This document shows, one piece after another, positions 54,701-59,115 of a stretch of DNA of 64,000 nucleotides. Position 1 is the first letter of the stretch. Every line of letters starts with the position of its first letter. Under the pieces are notes generated by a model, which saw only the letters and a list, made by a program, of their open reading frames with translations, did no database searches and had not been told where the DNA came from. Origin of the DNA: Ypsolopha sequella (lineage: Eukaryota; Arthropoda; Insecta; Lepidoptera; Ypsolophidae). The stretch is from assembly GCA_934047225.1 (NCBI GenBank), contig OW203987.1, positions 4,119,501 to 4,183,500 on the forward strand, in the 5' to 3' direction. The position numbers were made by a program, and so were the translations under genes.

Positions 54701-56553
54701 GCTGTCATGTCTCTACCAGCCAATATAAGGGCTGAAAAATGGAACCTAGATTAGTTACATTACCTATAATCGAAATCGAAAAAATCGAAAATCTTTGCAG
54801 AGCGTGTTAGGTTTACAGAAATATGATATGTCCAGGCAGATCATGATTATGCCCAATTCTACAATGTGACAACGACCGATACAAACAACTGTATAGTAAA
54901 TAGTTATGCTTTCGTATCAACTTGGTTGACATTTTCATTCGTCTGTATCTACGGTGTGTAAAGACTTTTATTTTTAAATGAAACCACACACTCTACTGAT
55001 TATACTGAACAACTTTCCCAAATAAACATGCATGCAAATTAAAATTTAATTTCATCTGGCAATACAAAACATACAAACAGTAGATTCCAGTGGCGTGCAT
55101 AGAACTTTTTGCTGGAAAAGCAAGCAATTGGTCAAGAAAAACAATAAAAAAAATATGAAAAAATTTTAATATCACTTTGAAAAAAAAAAGTTTGTATAGG
55201 AAATTTTCACTCTAGGGTAGACATTGGTGTCGATTCGGTGCAGCACAACTTAACTAATTTGACAGGACTAACCTTATTTGGTGAGTTCTGTCTTTGTCTT
55301 TTCGATACAGAAAGAAAAAGACAGAACGCTCAAATTAAGTTTGGTCCTGTCAAATAAGTTAAGTCGTGTTGCGCCGAATCGACACAAATGTCTACCCTGG
55401 CGTTATACAATTTTTTTTTTTCAAAGTGATATTTAAAATTTTTAATTTTTTTTTATTGTTGTTCTTGACCAATTGCTTGCTTTTCCAGCAAAAAGTTATG
55501 TGCACGCCACTGGTAGATTCTGTATTCTTTATTGCACAAACACAGACACAACATTGGTCTCTCAAGGTTGGTAACATATCTCAGAGGAATACCATCAGTA
55601 CAAGTTTAGCTAAGGTATCCACCTCTTTGTTTCCCCGTATTCATATGTGGGATGAAATAATTTTAATATTATCCATGTGCTAGGGATAATTTAAGCTTAC
55701 ATCTTAAGAGTGTTTGTAGCCAAAGTGAAAAAAAATAATTTGTAATTATATTCTCCCAGTTTTGCAGCATTAACAAGCAGTAGCTTCTTATCAATGAAAA
55801 CATTGGTTCGTTCGCAAGATTAGGTGAAGTGAAAATATATACACTATTGTAAACCCTTACTGCAAATTATTAATGATTCAATTCTAATCAAAATTGTAGG
55901 TTAAGGCTGACTCTACCTCACCCAATATTATACTTTAATTTATTTTAAGTATCTTGAATTAACATCTTGAATTAAAACACTTGTACTTGTAGTTTCACTT
56001 TATTTATATTAACTCCCAACCGGTTTCGGATTTTACTCCATTTTCAAGGGAAGATCTTAAGGAAATTATATTATTTTAAGGAAACATAATAATTTATTGA
56101 ATAATTATTTATATTGTAGACCACAACATGTCATCACTAAAAACAAGTAACAAGAAAAACGGTGTACCAAGTGAAACTTTACAGGAAAATAAATAAAATT
56201 AGCGGAGATTTTCCAGTCACAGAAATTTACGATGTTCCACATAAACAGAAGAACATGACTGTTATCATAACACCTTCTTCTTTGCAACTGAATCTGGTGA
56301 AAAGTACATAACAAGATCAGAGTAAAAGATCATTCTGTTCCTACCGAAATTCGCTTGCCTCAATATGTTTTATATGTCATAAATCGTTGGTACTAGCAAT
56401 TTTAGGATCCAAACACTCACGGGGTCTAGGTTTCCGACCGCTCCCCATCCTCGGAGCCCCAAGTCCAACTGGAATGTGGAAGGAACCTTCATTTCTACTC
56501 TTCAAACGTTCCTGTAATCCTTTAACCTTGTCCTCAATTGAACTATTTGACAT
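18491..56553 (-). CDS. hep: MAP kinase kinase 7 (hemipterous), JNK kinase, 15 coding exons
   Basis: Dual-specificity kinase that phosphorylates JNK on Thr and Tyr. The spliced model has 698 codons: exons 56421-56553, 54640-54731, one of 52664-52780 or 52349-52465, 48828-48971, 40735-40962, 38928-39107, 31815-31961, 27590-27666, 26063-26329, 25349-25450, 24158-24239, 21744-21844, 21158-21240, 19768-19852 and 18491-18749. All junctions keep frame. The N-terminus [18 protein letters not shown] resembles that of vertebrate MKK7. Visible motifs: Gly-loop G140-S-G-T-C-G145, Lys162, HRD Asp256, DFG Asp274, activation Ser284 and Thr288 within S-K-A-K-T, and APE at 298-300. The C-lobe ends near L-L-E-H-P-F (about 387-392), followed by a region placed like the DVD docking site. 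Residues after about 410 form a Pro/Ser/Arg-rich tail unlike short vertebrate MKK7 tails. Introns are filled with mobile elements. The kinase core is certain; the tail exons rest on splice sites and phase. Confidence 0.88.
18809..19353. mobile_element. 545-bp TA-flanked MITE in the last hep intron
   Basis: The left end GAGTAGGGCCACTGAG and right end CTCAGTGGCTCTACTG are inverses with TA outside (18807-18808 and 19354-19355). TGATGGC/GCCATCA continues the arms. The frame 18824-19069 inside it is not considered a gene. Confidence 0.75.
19768..19852 (-). CDS. hep: hep exon 14 (tail)
   Basis: Codons 585-612 plus two bases: [17 protein letters not shown]. The acceptor is TTGTAG|CGA and the donor AATAA|GTAAGT. 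Confidence 0.62.
19894..20268. mobile_element. 375-bp hAT-type MITE
   Basis: The ends CAGCGTTTCTTAACC and GGTTAAGAAAAGCTG are inverses. The flanking octamers GACTAGAG and CACTAGAG differ at one position, which fits an 8-bp hAT target duplication. The motif CCCCTGGGGGTCCGCGGACC near the right end is typical of this dispersed family. Confidence 0.75.
20311..20562. repeat. fold-back repeat
   Basis: The arms carry AACTTTTTCCTTCAAAC (left) and GTTTGAAGGAAAAAGG (right), and further in AACAACTTTTACTA with its inverse TAGTAAAAGTTGTT. The inner part is shared with the palindrome at 41142-41407, so both belong to related families. Confidence 0.65.
20640..20880 (+). repeat. decayed Helitron-like end
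   Basis: It ends with GCTAAGCCGCGGGAAAAAGCT, resembling the GC hairpin plus AAAAAGCTAGT terminus of lepidopteran Helitrons; the final CTAGT is altered. Confidence 0.5.
20895..21110 (-). repeat. dispersed retroelement remnant (copy 1 of 3)
   Basis: It shares GTTTCACCGACGAT-type sequence (here inverted as ATCGTCGGTAAAACGCGGGTG) and CCCAACGTG with copies at 30345-30495 and 53395-53560. The frames in it are by-products of the repeat. Confidence 0.6.
21158..21240 (-). CDS. hep: hep exon 13 (tail), with tandem acceptor
   Basis: Codons 557-584 plus one base, including [12 protein letters not shown]. Two acceptor AGs lie nine bases apart (exon start 21240 or 21231); both keep frame and differ by three residues. 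The donor GAAG|GTTCGA is weak. Confidence 0.58.
21744..21844 (-). CDS. hep: hep exon 12 (tail)
   Basis: Codons 524-556 plus two bases: [13 protein letters not shown] then a Gln/Arg-rich stretch. The acceptor is CGTTAG|ACC and the donor GGAG|GTGAGG. Confidence 0.65.
21870..24140. other. hep intron, mostly unassigned repeats
   Basis: No gene on the plus strand is supported. A LINE-like tail with TTCTTTATTGCACAAAAT lies near 21900-21960, and TA-rich sequence near 22080-22130. A hammerhead-like motif on the minus strand lies at 23447-23486. Confidence 0.45.
23447..23486 (-). ncRNA. hammerhead-like motif (CTGATG-stem-CGAAATAT)
   Basis: On the minus strand, CTGATGC is followed by a short stem (CGAC/GTCG, loop AAGAA) and then AAATATATC. 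It resembles the core half of a hammerhead ribozyme. Stems I and III are not convincing, so cleavage activity is not claimed. Confidence 0.3.
24158..24239 (-). CDS. hep: hep exon 11 (tail)
   Basis: Codons 496-523: R-T-L-D-A-C-A-S then five Pro, and R-W-R-A-A-S-S at the end. The acceptor is TGCACAG|AAC and the donor TCG|GTGAGA. GC-rich against AT-rich introns, as for the other tail exons. Confidence 0.65.
24709..25112. mobile_element. TTAA-flanked fold-back MITE, copy 2
   Basis: It is the same family as 13661-14016, with TTAA on both sides (24705-24708 and 25113-25116). It carries an extra stretch of about 48 bases near the centre, including AAGAGATTTTCTTGAAATTCC, which lengthens the hairpin. 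The minus-strand frame 24974-25282 runs through it and is not a gene. Confidence 0.75.
25349..25450 (-). CDS. hep: hep exon 10 (tail)
   Basis: Codons 462-495 plus two bases: Ala/Ser/Pro-rich tail including [17 protein letters not shown]. The acceptor is TTGCAG|AGC and the donor GGAG|GTACTA. Placed by splice sites and phase; tail sequence is poorly conserved. Confidence 0.65.
26063..26329 (-). CDS. hep: hep exon 9 (end of kinase domain, docking region)
   Basis: Codons 373-461 plus two bases. It starts [20 protein letters not shown], the end of the C-lobe. V-S-V-G-D-W-Y then occupies the position of the MKK7 DVD site. A Ser/Asn-rich linker follows. The acceptor is TTCCAG|CCT and the donor CG|GTGAGA. 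Confidence 0.9.
26844..27369. mobile_element. hAT-like MITE rich in CTCGCGAG palindromes
   Basis: The ends CAGGGATTGCAATCTCG and CGCAAAATTGCAATCCCT are inverses. The flanks TTTGAAGC and TTTGTCGC match at 6 of 8 positions. The left part has a duplicated ACGAGATTAATCTCGGGCGT block, and both subterminal parts are dense in CTCGCGAGA-like motifs, possibly transposase-binding sites. Confidence 0.6.
27590..27666 (-). CDS. hep: hep exon 8
   Basis: Codons 348-372 plus two bases: [20 protein letters not shown] then S-F-V-S-Q. It matches the V-L-Q-E-E-P-P segment of MKK7. The acceptor is TTTAG|GTA; the donor is TG|GTAAGA, and the split Cys codon is completed by the next exon. Confidence 0.9.
27698..27956 (-). 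repeat. dispersed retroelement remnant (ACCGGCCAAGTGCGAGTCGG)
   Basis: An inverted relative of 3525-4003, running from ACCGGCCAAGTGCGAG to GGGTACGGAACCCTAA. It directly abuts the 123-bp array. Confidence 0.55.
27957..29915 (+). repeat. 123-bp satellite array, about 16 copies
   Basis: Each unit runs from ACTGACTGACTGATCTATC through CCAAACGGCTGGACCTAGG and GACGTAGACATACG to TTTTATATATAAAAATAATAC. Variants alternate among copies (CACAC/CAGAC, TTCATTGTGTG/TTACTTGTATG, GACTGAC/GATTGAT). As 123 is a multiple of 3, a stop-free 656-codon minus-strand frame appears; it is 41 residues repeated and is not a gene. Confidence 0.93.
29916..29981 (+). mobile_element. Helitron-like 3' end next to the satellite
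   Basis: After the last unit the sequence runs GGGGATTCCGACGGGATCGG to GGGGCGTCCGCTAG followed by T. A CTAG|T terminus is the Helitron 3' hallmark, so the satellite may lie inside a Helitron whose 5' end I could not place. Confidence 0.45.
30345..30495 (+). repeat. dispersed retroelement remnant (copy 2 of 3)
   Basis: It carries GAATCCCCGAGGGGG, GCGTTTCACCGACGATTA and CCCAACGTG, shared with 20895-21110 and 53395-53560. Confidence 0.6.
30545..30935. repeat. dispersed repeat related to 12860-13290
   Basis: It shares TTTCAATGCATGTGCTCGTAAA, TATGCATTGAAAA and ACACTCGCTACGCTCGTGTTT with the copy near 13 kb. Confidence 0.5.
31291..31665 (-). pseudogene. non-LTR retrotransposon (jockey-like) C-terminal fragment
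   Basis: A 124-residue frame contains [13 protein letters not shown], then a zinc-knuckle-like C-L-C-G-x-x-x-Q-T-T-D-H-L-x-x-C and a C-terminal A-T-Y-W-K-D. This pattern is the end of many insect LINE ORF2 proteins, downstream of the reverse transcriptase. Neither reverse transcriptase nor endonuclease is present, so it is a 5'-truncated copy sitting in a hep intron in the same orientation as the gene. Confidence 0.7.
31815..31961 (-). CDS. hep: hep exon 7 (APE and C-lobe)
   Basis: 49 codons (299-347) beginning [10 protein letters not shown], then [12 protein letters not shown]. The acceptor is TTTCAG|CCG and the donor AGG|GTAAGG. Confidence 0.92.
31979..32133. mobile_element. fold-back MITE of the GGTGTCGATTC family
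   Basis: It starts GGTACCGATTCAGTG. The hairpin arms contain AACTTATTTGACAGGACTAA and its inverse TTAGTCCTGTCAAATAAGTT. It lies 18 bases upstream of hep exon 7 on the gene strand, near the acceptor. Confidence 0.65.
32150..32425 (+). repeat. LINE 3' end remnant
   Basis: Frames give [17 protein letters not shown] and later M-D-V-Q-D-A-K-E-V, with V-S-A-Y-P-S-R-R at the end, as in the C-termini of insect LINE reverse transcriptases. An insertion with repeated CAAATT lies inside. A shorter relative is at 62520-62660. Confidence 0.6.
33671..33706 (+). repeat. left arm of a distant inverted repeat
   Basis: It reads GGTCAACAAAAGAGATATTA then AGTAACCAGGTCCAGC. The inverse is at 38121-38153 (CTGGTTACTTATCTCTTTTG then TTGAC). 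The pair encloses the tRNA-like array and the Penelope fragment. Confidence 0.6.
33860..33995 (+). repeat. LINE-type tail (CTGCTGGACATAGGCCTCCC)
   Basis: The phrase TCCACTGCTGGACATAGGCC is a very common lepidopteran retroelement sequence. An inverted relative with ATGTCCAGCAGTGGACGAAC is found at 38220-38620. Confidence 0.55.
34098..34169 (-). tRNA. tRNA-like sequence, anticodon position TGA, unit 1
   Basis: A 72-nt cloverleaf-like sequence with D-arm GCGC/GCGC, anticodon stem CTTGT/ACAAG with loop CTTGATA, and T-loop TTCGAAT. Box A (TGGCGCAATTGG) and box B (GGTTCGAATCC) fit the pol III consensus. Two acceptor-stem mismatches and the short variable loop argue against a working tRNA-Ser, so it is tRNA-derived. 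Confidence 0.5.
34493..34564 (-). tRNA. tRNA-like sequence, unit 2
   Basis: Identical to the copy in unit 1, 395 bases further on. Confidence 0.5.
34888..34959 (-). tRNA. tRNA-like sequence, unit 3
   Basis: Identical to the copy in unit 1. Confidence 0.5.
35283..35354 (-). tRNA. tRNA-like sequence, unit 4
   Basis: Identical to the copy in unit 1. Confidence 0.5.
35678..35749 (-). tRNA. tRNA-like sequence, unit 5
   Basis: Identical to the copy in unit 1. Confidence 0.5.
36257..36328 (+). tRNA. tRNA-like sequence, inverted unit 6
   Basis: Same 72 nt as in the minus-strand units, now on the plus strand; it lies in the part of the insertion that is not inverted. Confidence 0.5.
36590..36725 (+). 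pseudogene. diverged copy of the tRNA-bearing unit, 5' truncated
   Basis: It begins within box A (GCAATTGGTAGCGC), lacks three bases in the anticodon loop region (TTGTCATAACAAG), has GAATCATGG for GAATCCTGG, and runs to GGACTCTAAATAATATT. Its missing end (TATTTAGAGTATTCATAGCG...) reappears at about 37868-37916, so a Penelope fragment has split it. Confidence 0.6.
37056..37466 (+). pseudogene. GIY-YIG endonuclease domain of a Penelope-like element
   Basis: The frame reads [12 protein letters not shown], then [18 protein letters not shown], then R-M-N-Q-H-R-H, and ends P-G-L-N-K-Q-H before TGA. The Cys pairs before Y-V-G-E-T (the GIY-YIG core variant of these elements), the Arg and the His all fit the Penelope endonuclease. 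The upstream part needs a frame change, and no reverse transcriptase precedes it, so it is a truncated copy. Confidence 0.75.
37461..37520 (+). repeat. GACT-type simple repeat
   Basis: A run of CTGACTGA/CTAACTGA units directly after the Penelope stop codon. Confidence 0.85.
37791..37815 (+). ncRNA. hammerhead-like motif after the Penelope ORF
   Basis: CTGATGA is followed by a stem (GGCCCC/GGGGTC with loop ACTGA) and GAAATATAGC. Penelope-like elements are known to carry small hammerhead ribozymes in their terminal repeats. Here one extra C lies between CTGATGA and the stem, so the core is imperfect. Confidence 0.4.
38121..38153 (+). repeat. right arm of a distant inverted repeat
   Basis: The inverse of 33671-33706, about 4.4 kb away. 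Confidence 0.6.
38220..38620 (-). repeat. LINE-type remnant
   Basis: It includes GAGACCCCCTCGAAGTAATT, GTAATAGCCGGGCC-like sequence and ends CTTATGTCCAGCAGTGGACG before TGGATGG repeats. The opposing frames 38289-38612 and 38454-38666 overlap and are by-products. Confidence 0.55.
38928..39107 (-). CDS. hep: hep exon 6 (catalytic and activation loops)
   Basis: 60 codons (239-298) with [14 protein letters not shown] and [15 protein letters not shown]. The Ser and Thr of S-K-A-K-T are the sites phosphorylated by MAP3Ks in MKK7. The acceptor is CACAG|ACA and the donor GCG|GTGAGA, phase 0. Confidence 0.93.
39140..39650. repeat. dispersed retroelement/Helitron remnants
   Basis: It holds TTTCATCCAAATCCGTTTAG, ACAAACTTTCGTATTTATAA then TATTAGTG, and ACCGCGGCTTCGCTTGCGTGG, pieces typical of lepidopteran dispersed repeats in inverted orientation. 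No gene is supported. Confidence 0.5.
40189..40526 (+). mobile_element. non-autonomous Helitron, 338 bp
   Basis: It starts TCCCACTAACATTATAAATG and ends with a GC hairpin (CGCGGGCGAAGCCGCGGG) then AAAAAGCTAG, followed by T. TC start, CTAG end and insertion between A and T are Helitron hallmarks. It lies about 200 bases downstream of hep exon 5 on the gene strand. Confidence 0.8.
40735..40962 (-). CDS. hep: hep exon 5 (N-lobe)
   Basis: 76 codons (163-238) starting [19 protein letters not shown] directly after the catalytic Lys, and ending G-K-V-T-V-A. The hinge region reads M-E-L-M. The acceptor is CAACAG|CAA and the donor GCT|GTAAGT, phase 0. Very close to vertebrate MKK7 at this position. 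Confidence 0.9.
41142..41407. repeat. 266-bp palindrome
   Basis: The arms run from AGGTGTAACAGAAAGGTGTA through TTTGAAGAGCTTATTCAGTC and AACAACTTTTACTATG, each with an inverse on the right, ending TTCTGTTACACGTTGT. A fold-back MITE related in its core to 20311-20562. Confidence 0.8.
42444..43569 (+). repeat. 5' LTR, 1126 bp
   Basis: TGTAGCATTCGCTACAAG start and ATAACGCTACA end. Frames on both strands inside it recur in the other LTR and have no recognised domain. Confidence 0.88.
43574..43586 (+). promoter_or_regulatory. primer-binding site
   Basis: TGGCGCCCGAACA, four bases after the 5' LTR, matches the 3' end complement of tRNA-Lys used as primer by many LTR elements. Confidence 0.8.
44535..45922 (-). 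mobile_element. TIR element nested in the LTR retrotransposon
   Basis: The ends CACTGGTAAACA and TGTTTACCAGTG are perfect inverses, with TAA on both sides (44532-44534 and 45923-45925). The arms continue with TTTTGTTTTATGAAGTTTC and CTAGCAGCTCTAGTTTTTG in both. A TAA duplication would fit PIF/Harbinger-type insertion, but the encoded protein is not a recognised Harbinger transposase. Confidence 0.75.
44827..45552 (-). pseudogene. arthropod transposon-associated ORF, frameshifted
   Basis: Three overlapping frames (45313-45552, 45027-45332, 44827-45042) together resemble an uncharacterised protein family abundant in arthropod genomes, with motifs like [19 protein letters not shown] and [10 protein letters not shown]. 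It lies inside a TIR element, which supports a mobile origin. At least two frame changes show decay. Its biochemical function is not known to me. Confidence 0.65.
45925..46345 (+). repeat. TTGTTGGTTGTTGATT-type minisatellite
   Basis: An irregular array of TTGTTGGTTGTTG(A/G)TTTG and TTGGTAGTTAA units inside the LTR element. The low-complexity Leu/Val-rich frames it produces are not genes. Confidence 0.88.
46569..47693 (+). repeat. 3' LTR, 1125 bp
   Basis: Nearly identical to the 5' LTR; differences include GTTTTTAG for GTTTTCAG and a small change near CTAGTTTCGCCACC. No clear polypurine tract precedes it. Confidence 0.88.
47767..48971 (-). repeat. hep: tandem array of the P-loop exon, 8 full copies and one partial
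   Basis: The period is exactly 144 bp. Full copies lie at 48828-48971, 48684-48827, 48540-48683, 48396-48539, 48252-48395, 48108-48251, 47964-48107 and 47820-47963; a 53-base partial copy ends near 47767. The frame is open through all copies. Copies 5-7 change I-I-A-V-K to I-I-P-V-K, and copy 8 has Y-Q for Y-R and Q-Q for Q-H. All copy borders read AAG|GTGAGT except after copy 2 (AAG|GTCAGT). Copies 2-8 begin V-S-N-K and copy 1 and the partial V-S-G-K. Internal copies lack a good acceptor. Confidence 0.93.
48828..48971 (-). CDS. hep: hep exon 4, P-loop exon, copy 1
   Basis: 48 codons (115-162) giving the start of the kinase domain: G-x-L-N-V-G-G, then [10 protein letters not shown] and the catalytic Lys in I-I-A-V-K. 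The acceptor is TGTACAG|GTGAGT, so the exon itself begins with a donor-like hexamer, and its donor is AAG|GTGAGT. It is the only copy of the array preceded by intron sequence. Seven more full copies follow without interruption down to 47820. Confidence 0.78.
49100..52300. other. hep intron with retroelement tails and MITE
   Basis: No plus-strand gene is supported. Two related tails (49780-49915 and 50870-51005) share CTTTATTGTA, GGCGGACTT, and CTTTGGGTGGTGAAGAAA. The frames 51135-51533 and 51238-51495 overlap on opposite strands and have no known domain. Confidence 0.45.
50761..51095. mobile_element. MITE with TIR CCATGAGTTTGGCACTCGAT
   Basis: Left TAGGCCCACCATGAGTTTGG followed by CACTCGATATACGTTAGCGAC, right with the inverse CGCTAACGTGCATCGAGTGC then CAAACTCATGGTAGGCC. 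It holds one of the retroelement tails, so it may itself carry an insertion. A perfect small palindrome GGCACAGTATTATACTGTGCC lies just outside. Confidence 0.65.
52349..52465 (-). CDS. hep: hep alternative exon 3b
   Basis: 39 codons, beginning [10 protein letters not shown] and ending KTIKDSIL, phase 0 on both sides (TTCAG|AGA, CTG|GTAGAT). It shares 25 of 39 residues with exon 3a, including F-I-A, G-K-D-N-D-P-T and Q-K-T-I. It could be used instead of 3a or in addition; both choices keep frame. Confidence 0.7.
52664..52780 (-). CDS. hep: hep alternative exon 3a
   Basis: 39 codons (76-114), beginning [10 protein letters not shown] and ending KTIEESIP, phase 0 on both sides (TTAG|AGA, CCG|GTAGGT). 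The last residues (Q-K-T-I-E-E-S-I) align in position with the Q-K-L-x-E-I segment before the kinase domain of vertebrate MKK7. A related exon lies 198 bases further downstream in the gene. Confidence 0.72.
53395..53560 (+). repeat. dispersed retroelement remnant (copy 3 of 3)
   Basis: It shares GGAATCCCCGAGGGGG, GCGTTTCACCGACGATAA and CCCAACGTGG with 20895-21110 and 30345-30495. Confidence 0.6.
53580..53650 (-). repeat. tRNA-derived SINE head
   Basis: On the minus strand TAGCTCATGGGTAGAAC (box A-like) and GGTTCAAGCC (box B-like) are spaced as in a tRNA. The stems are imperfect, so it is tRNA-derived rather than a gene. Confidence 0.45.
54640..54731 (-). CDS. hep: hep exon 2
   Basis: Residues 45-75, reading [20 protein letters not shown] onward. 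The acceptor TTTCAG precedes CCC, and the donor is AAG|GTATTA. It enters in phase 1 and leaves in phase 0. The region upstream of the kinase domain is Pro/Ser-rich as in other MKK7 proteins. Confidence 0.75.
55088..55512. mobile_element. hAT-type fold-back MITE with element at its centre
   Basis: The ends CAGTGGCGTGCA and TGCACGCCACTG are inverses, flanked by a perfect 8-bp duplication GTAGATTC (55080-55087 and 55513-55520). The arms extend about 140 bases to AGGGTAGACATT/AATGTCTACCCT, where a second palindromic MITE (55226-55385) sits in the loop. Confidence 0.82.
55226..55385. mobile_element. GGTGTCGATTCGG palindromic MITE inside the hAT MITE
   Basis: It starts GGTGTCGATTCGGTGC and ends GCGCCGAATCGACAC. 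The arms carry TTGACAGGACTAACC and GGTCCTGTCAAATAAG. Same family as 11923-12673. Confidence 0.75.
56421..56553 (-). CDS. hep: hep exon 1 (start codon)
   Basis: Codons 1-44 plus one base. The start ATG (56553-56551) opens [20 protein letters not shown], a short helical N-terminus as in MKK7 proteins. The donor is CCCC|GTGAGT, phase 1. No in-frame upstream ATG was needed. Confidence 0.82.
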
Positions 56554-58549
56554 TATAGCGAACTAAAGTGTCCTTTATCACATCACATTCAATTAGAATA
56601 GGTACACTCAATATTATAATAAGTATTTATTTCGTCAAAAATTACAATGAAGTTGAAGAACAACCACGGGTTCTTCCATAAGCTAGCCGCGTTCATGTGG
56701 CATAATTTCGATATTTTCGTCAAACATCAAATCAAAGTAACAAAAGAGACATAGGACATAGCTTTATAAGTTTATGTTAAAAAAAAAAAAAGACATGATC
56801 TTGCCAAGTTTCTTGCCCGTTCTTCTTAGCAAGACTAATCGAATGGGCGGAGGTAGGCATGTATTTATATATGTAACCTATTACTATGTAGTATATAGGA
56901 TGCGATTTGGTCGGCCGCCTGGATTCGTGCTGGGGGCTCGGTTGATGATCATTGAACCTTGTTCCTGGTCCCTGGCCGGGTCTCCGGTATGGGTTCGGGC
57001 GGTTGATTGGATTTCACCTTGTATAATAATATATTACCTATAATTTTAATTGTATATATATTGCTACATAAATTAAATAAACATTTAATCTAAGTAGTTC
57101 ATGTACATTTATTATTTTATTACATATATTTTTATAAGATTAAAATTTGACTTGTGAAACGTGTATTATATATACCTACTTTGCAAAATAAACTTTTTGA
57201 ATTTTGAATTTTGAATTTTGCTTTGAACGGTCACGAACGCAAAATATATAAGACAACAACAAGGTCAACCATGCAACTTAACACTTTACACTTATATTTT
57301 GTAACTTTACACAAATACTTTTTCAAAGTTTATTACATATTTATTTCCATATAAACGATAATTACTAAACACAAAACATATTTATACTATTATTATAATA
57401 TAGGCACACTTTTCAGGCGTGAGCAAGTAATTTGAAAAGCATCCATGGGGCCGAAGCTAATATTGAAGAGGCTTCTAGTATCACAAAATTTACAGATGAG
57501 ATGGCTACATCCATGGAGGCCTGTCTTTTTATTCATTATTATTACTAGTAGTTCGCCCCAAACTGTGAACTCGCGATTCTTCCTCGACCGATTTGGCGCA
57601 TGTTCGAACTTGAAAATAATTTTTATTTCATTTATTTTTCAGGTAGGTACCGCCATGAGTTATGGCTGATCGGGTCAGAATGGTGGGGTGTAAAATAGTA
57701 AAAAATACTAAAAACTTGACTTTTTGTGGGCGTTCTCTTGGCTTAAATGAAATATAAATTGTACTTTTCTTTGGAATAAAAAGCTGTTTTATAAGTACCT
57801 ACCTACATTGTTTGTCCGATGCTATTATATTCAATTCAAAAATAAGGAAAATAAAAGAGTTGTGTTTTTGATAAATTCAAGTTTGTTTTACAGGACAATG
57901 AAATTACTCGTATTAAATTATTCGTAGCGAACGTACTTGTATATAGCAAATTGTGCTACTTTACCCAGAGAACGCGTAACGTGTGCACGGACGGCGCAAG
58001 ACTTGGAGAATGCGAGTGGTGACTGATCAACCAATAACCACACTGGTGCCGGCCACCCTCCCGTCGCATCTCACTCCCCCGCAAAATAGATCCAAAAAAT
58101 AATTACTGTGCATTCAAGGTCAGCGGCCAAAAACCGTTTCGCTCACTCGTCCAAATTACCAATGATCAATAGATATATTTATTGAAACAAAATAATACTT
58201 AAAAAAACATTAAAAACCTACCTGTTAGGTACCTACAAAAATTAAAAAAAATCAAAACCTAAAAACTGGCGTATGTCCTAAGTCTATGATTGGACCAAAC
58301 TGTTTCTGTTTTCTTTCTTTCTTTAACTCGACTCTTTCTTACTGTCAAGTATTTGTCAATCCTACACCTGGTTATTACAGTTGGGCATAAAAAGCAAAAA
58401 TTGCAATACGAGTTAATGTAAGATATTTTGATAGTATTAATTATCCGCTTTAATCCGCTTAGAAGGTAATCCGCACCCAAATCAGACAATCAATCTTAAT
58501 TTTGCCATTTCTTTATTATTAATTATTAAAGTAAAGCCGATAGGTACTC

Positions 58550-58821
58550 AAGGTTTTAATTTTAGTTTTAGAGCTGTCAAAACTTAAATTTTTACAAAGT
58601 AATTTAGCTTCTGTACATTAAACTTAATGGTGTCGATTCGGTGTTACATATTTGACAGGACTAAACTTAATGTCTTTTTACCTTTTGTAAAAGGCAAGGA
58701 CAGAATGCGTAAATTAAGTTTAGTCCTGTCAAATATGTAACTCCGAATCGACATAATTATGAATTATATTGCAATGAAGAAAAGTTAGTTGTGACAGCAC
58801 TAAAACTAAAATTAAATCCTT
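58550..58821. mobile_element. TIR MITE interrupted by a second MITE
   Basis: The ends AAGGTTTTAATTTTAG...GAGCTGTCAAAAC and GTGACAGCACTAAAAC...TAAATCCTT are inverses. The centre is interrupted by 58629-58754. Relatives at 521-650 and 61650-61934. Confidence 0.72.
58629..58754. mobile_element. GGTGTCGATTCGG MITE nested in 58550-58821
   Basis: Palindromic, starting GGTGTCGATTCGGTGTTAC, with AGGACTAAACTTAATG and its inverse AAGTTTAGTCCTG in the arms, ending CCGAATCGACA. Confidence 0.75.
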
Positions 58822-59048
58822 TTGTCACAAAAAAGGCAACTTTCAAATAAGTATACACTACATGAACACAGCCTTAGATCCGAACCACAGAGCAAATTTT
58901 TTGAAACGTTTCCTGACAAGGCTTGCGTTCAGTTTGATCTTCCGTCTACGCCCGCCTAATGTAAACGGCGGGATAGCAAATAAAAATTCAACACGTGCAA
59001 AAGGGATCGCACTTTAGACGGGCGTGTCCAACAATCAAACTGGATAAT

Positions 59049-59115
59049 GGTATCGATTCGGCATAACACGTCTTAATAAGTCAAATAAGTTAAAATGTGC
59101 TACACCGAATCGACA
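59049..59115. mobile_element. short copy of the GGTGTCGATTCGG MITE
   Basis: A 67-bp element from GGTATCGATTCGGC to ACACCGAATCGACAC, with TAAGTCAAATAAGTTAA inside. It is the smallest version of the family in the window. Confidence 0.7.
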
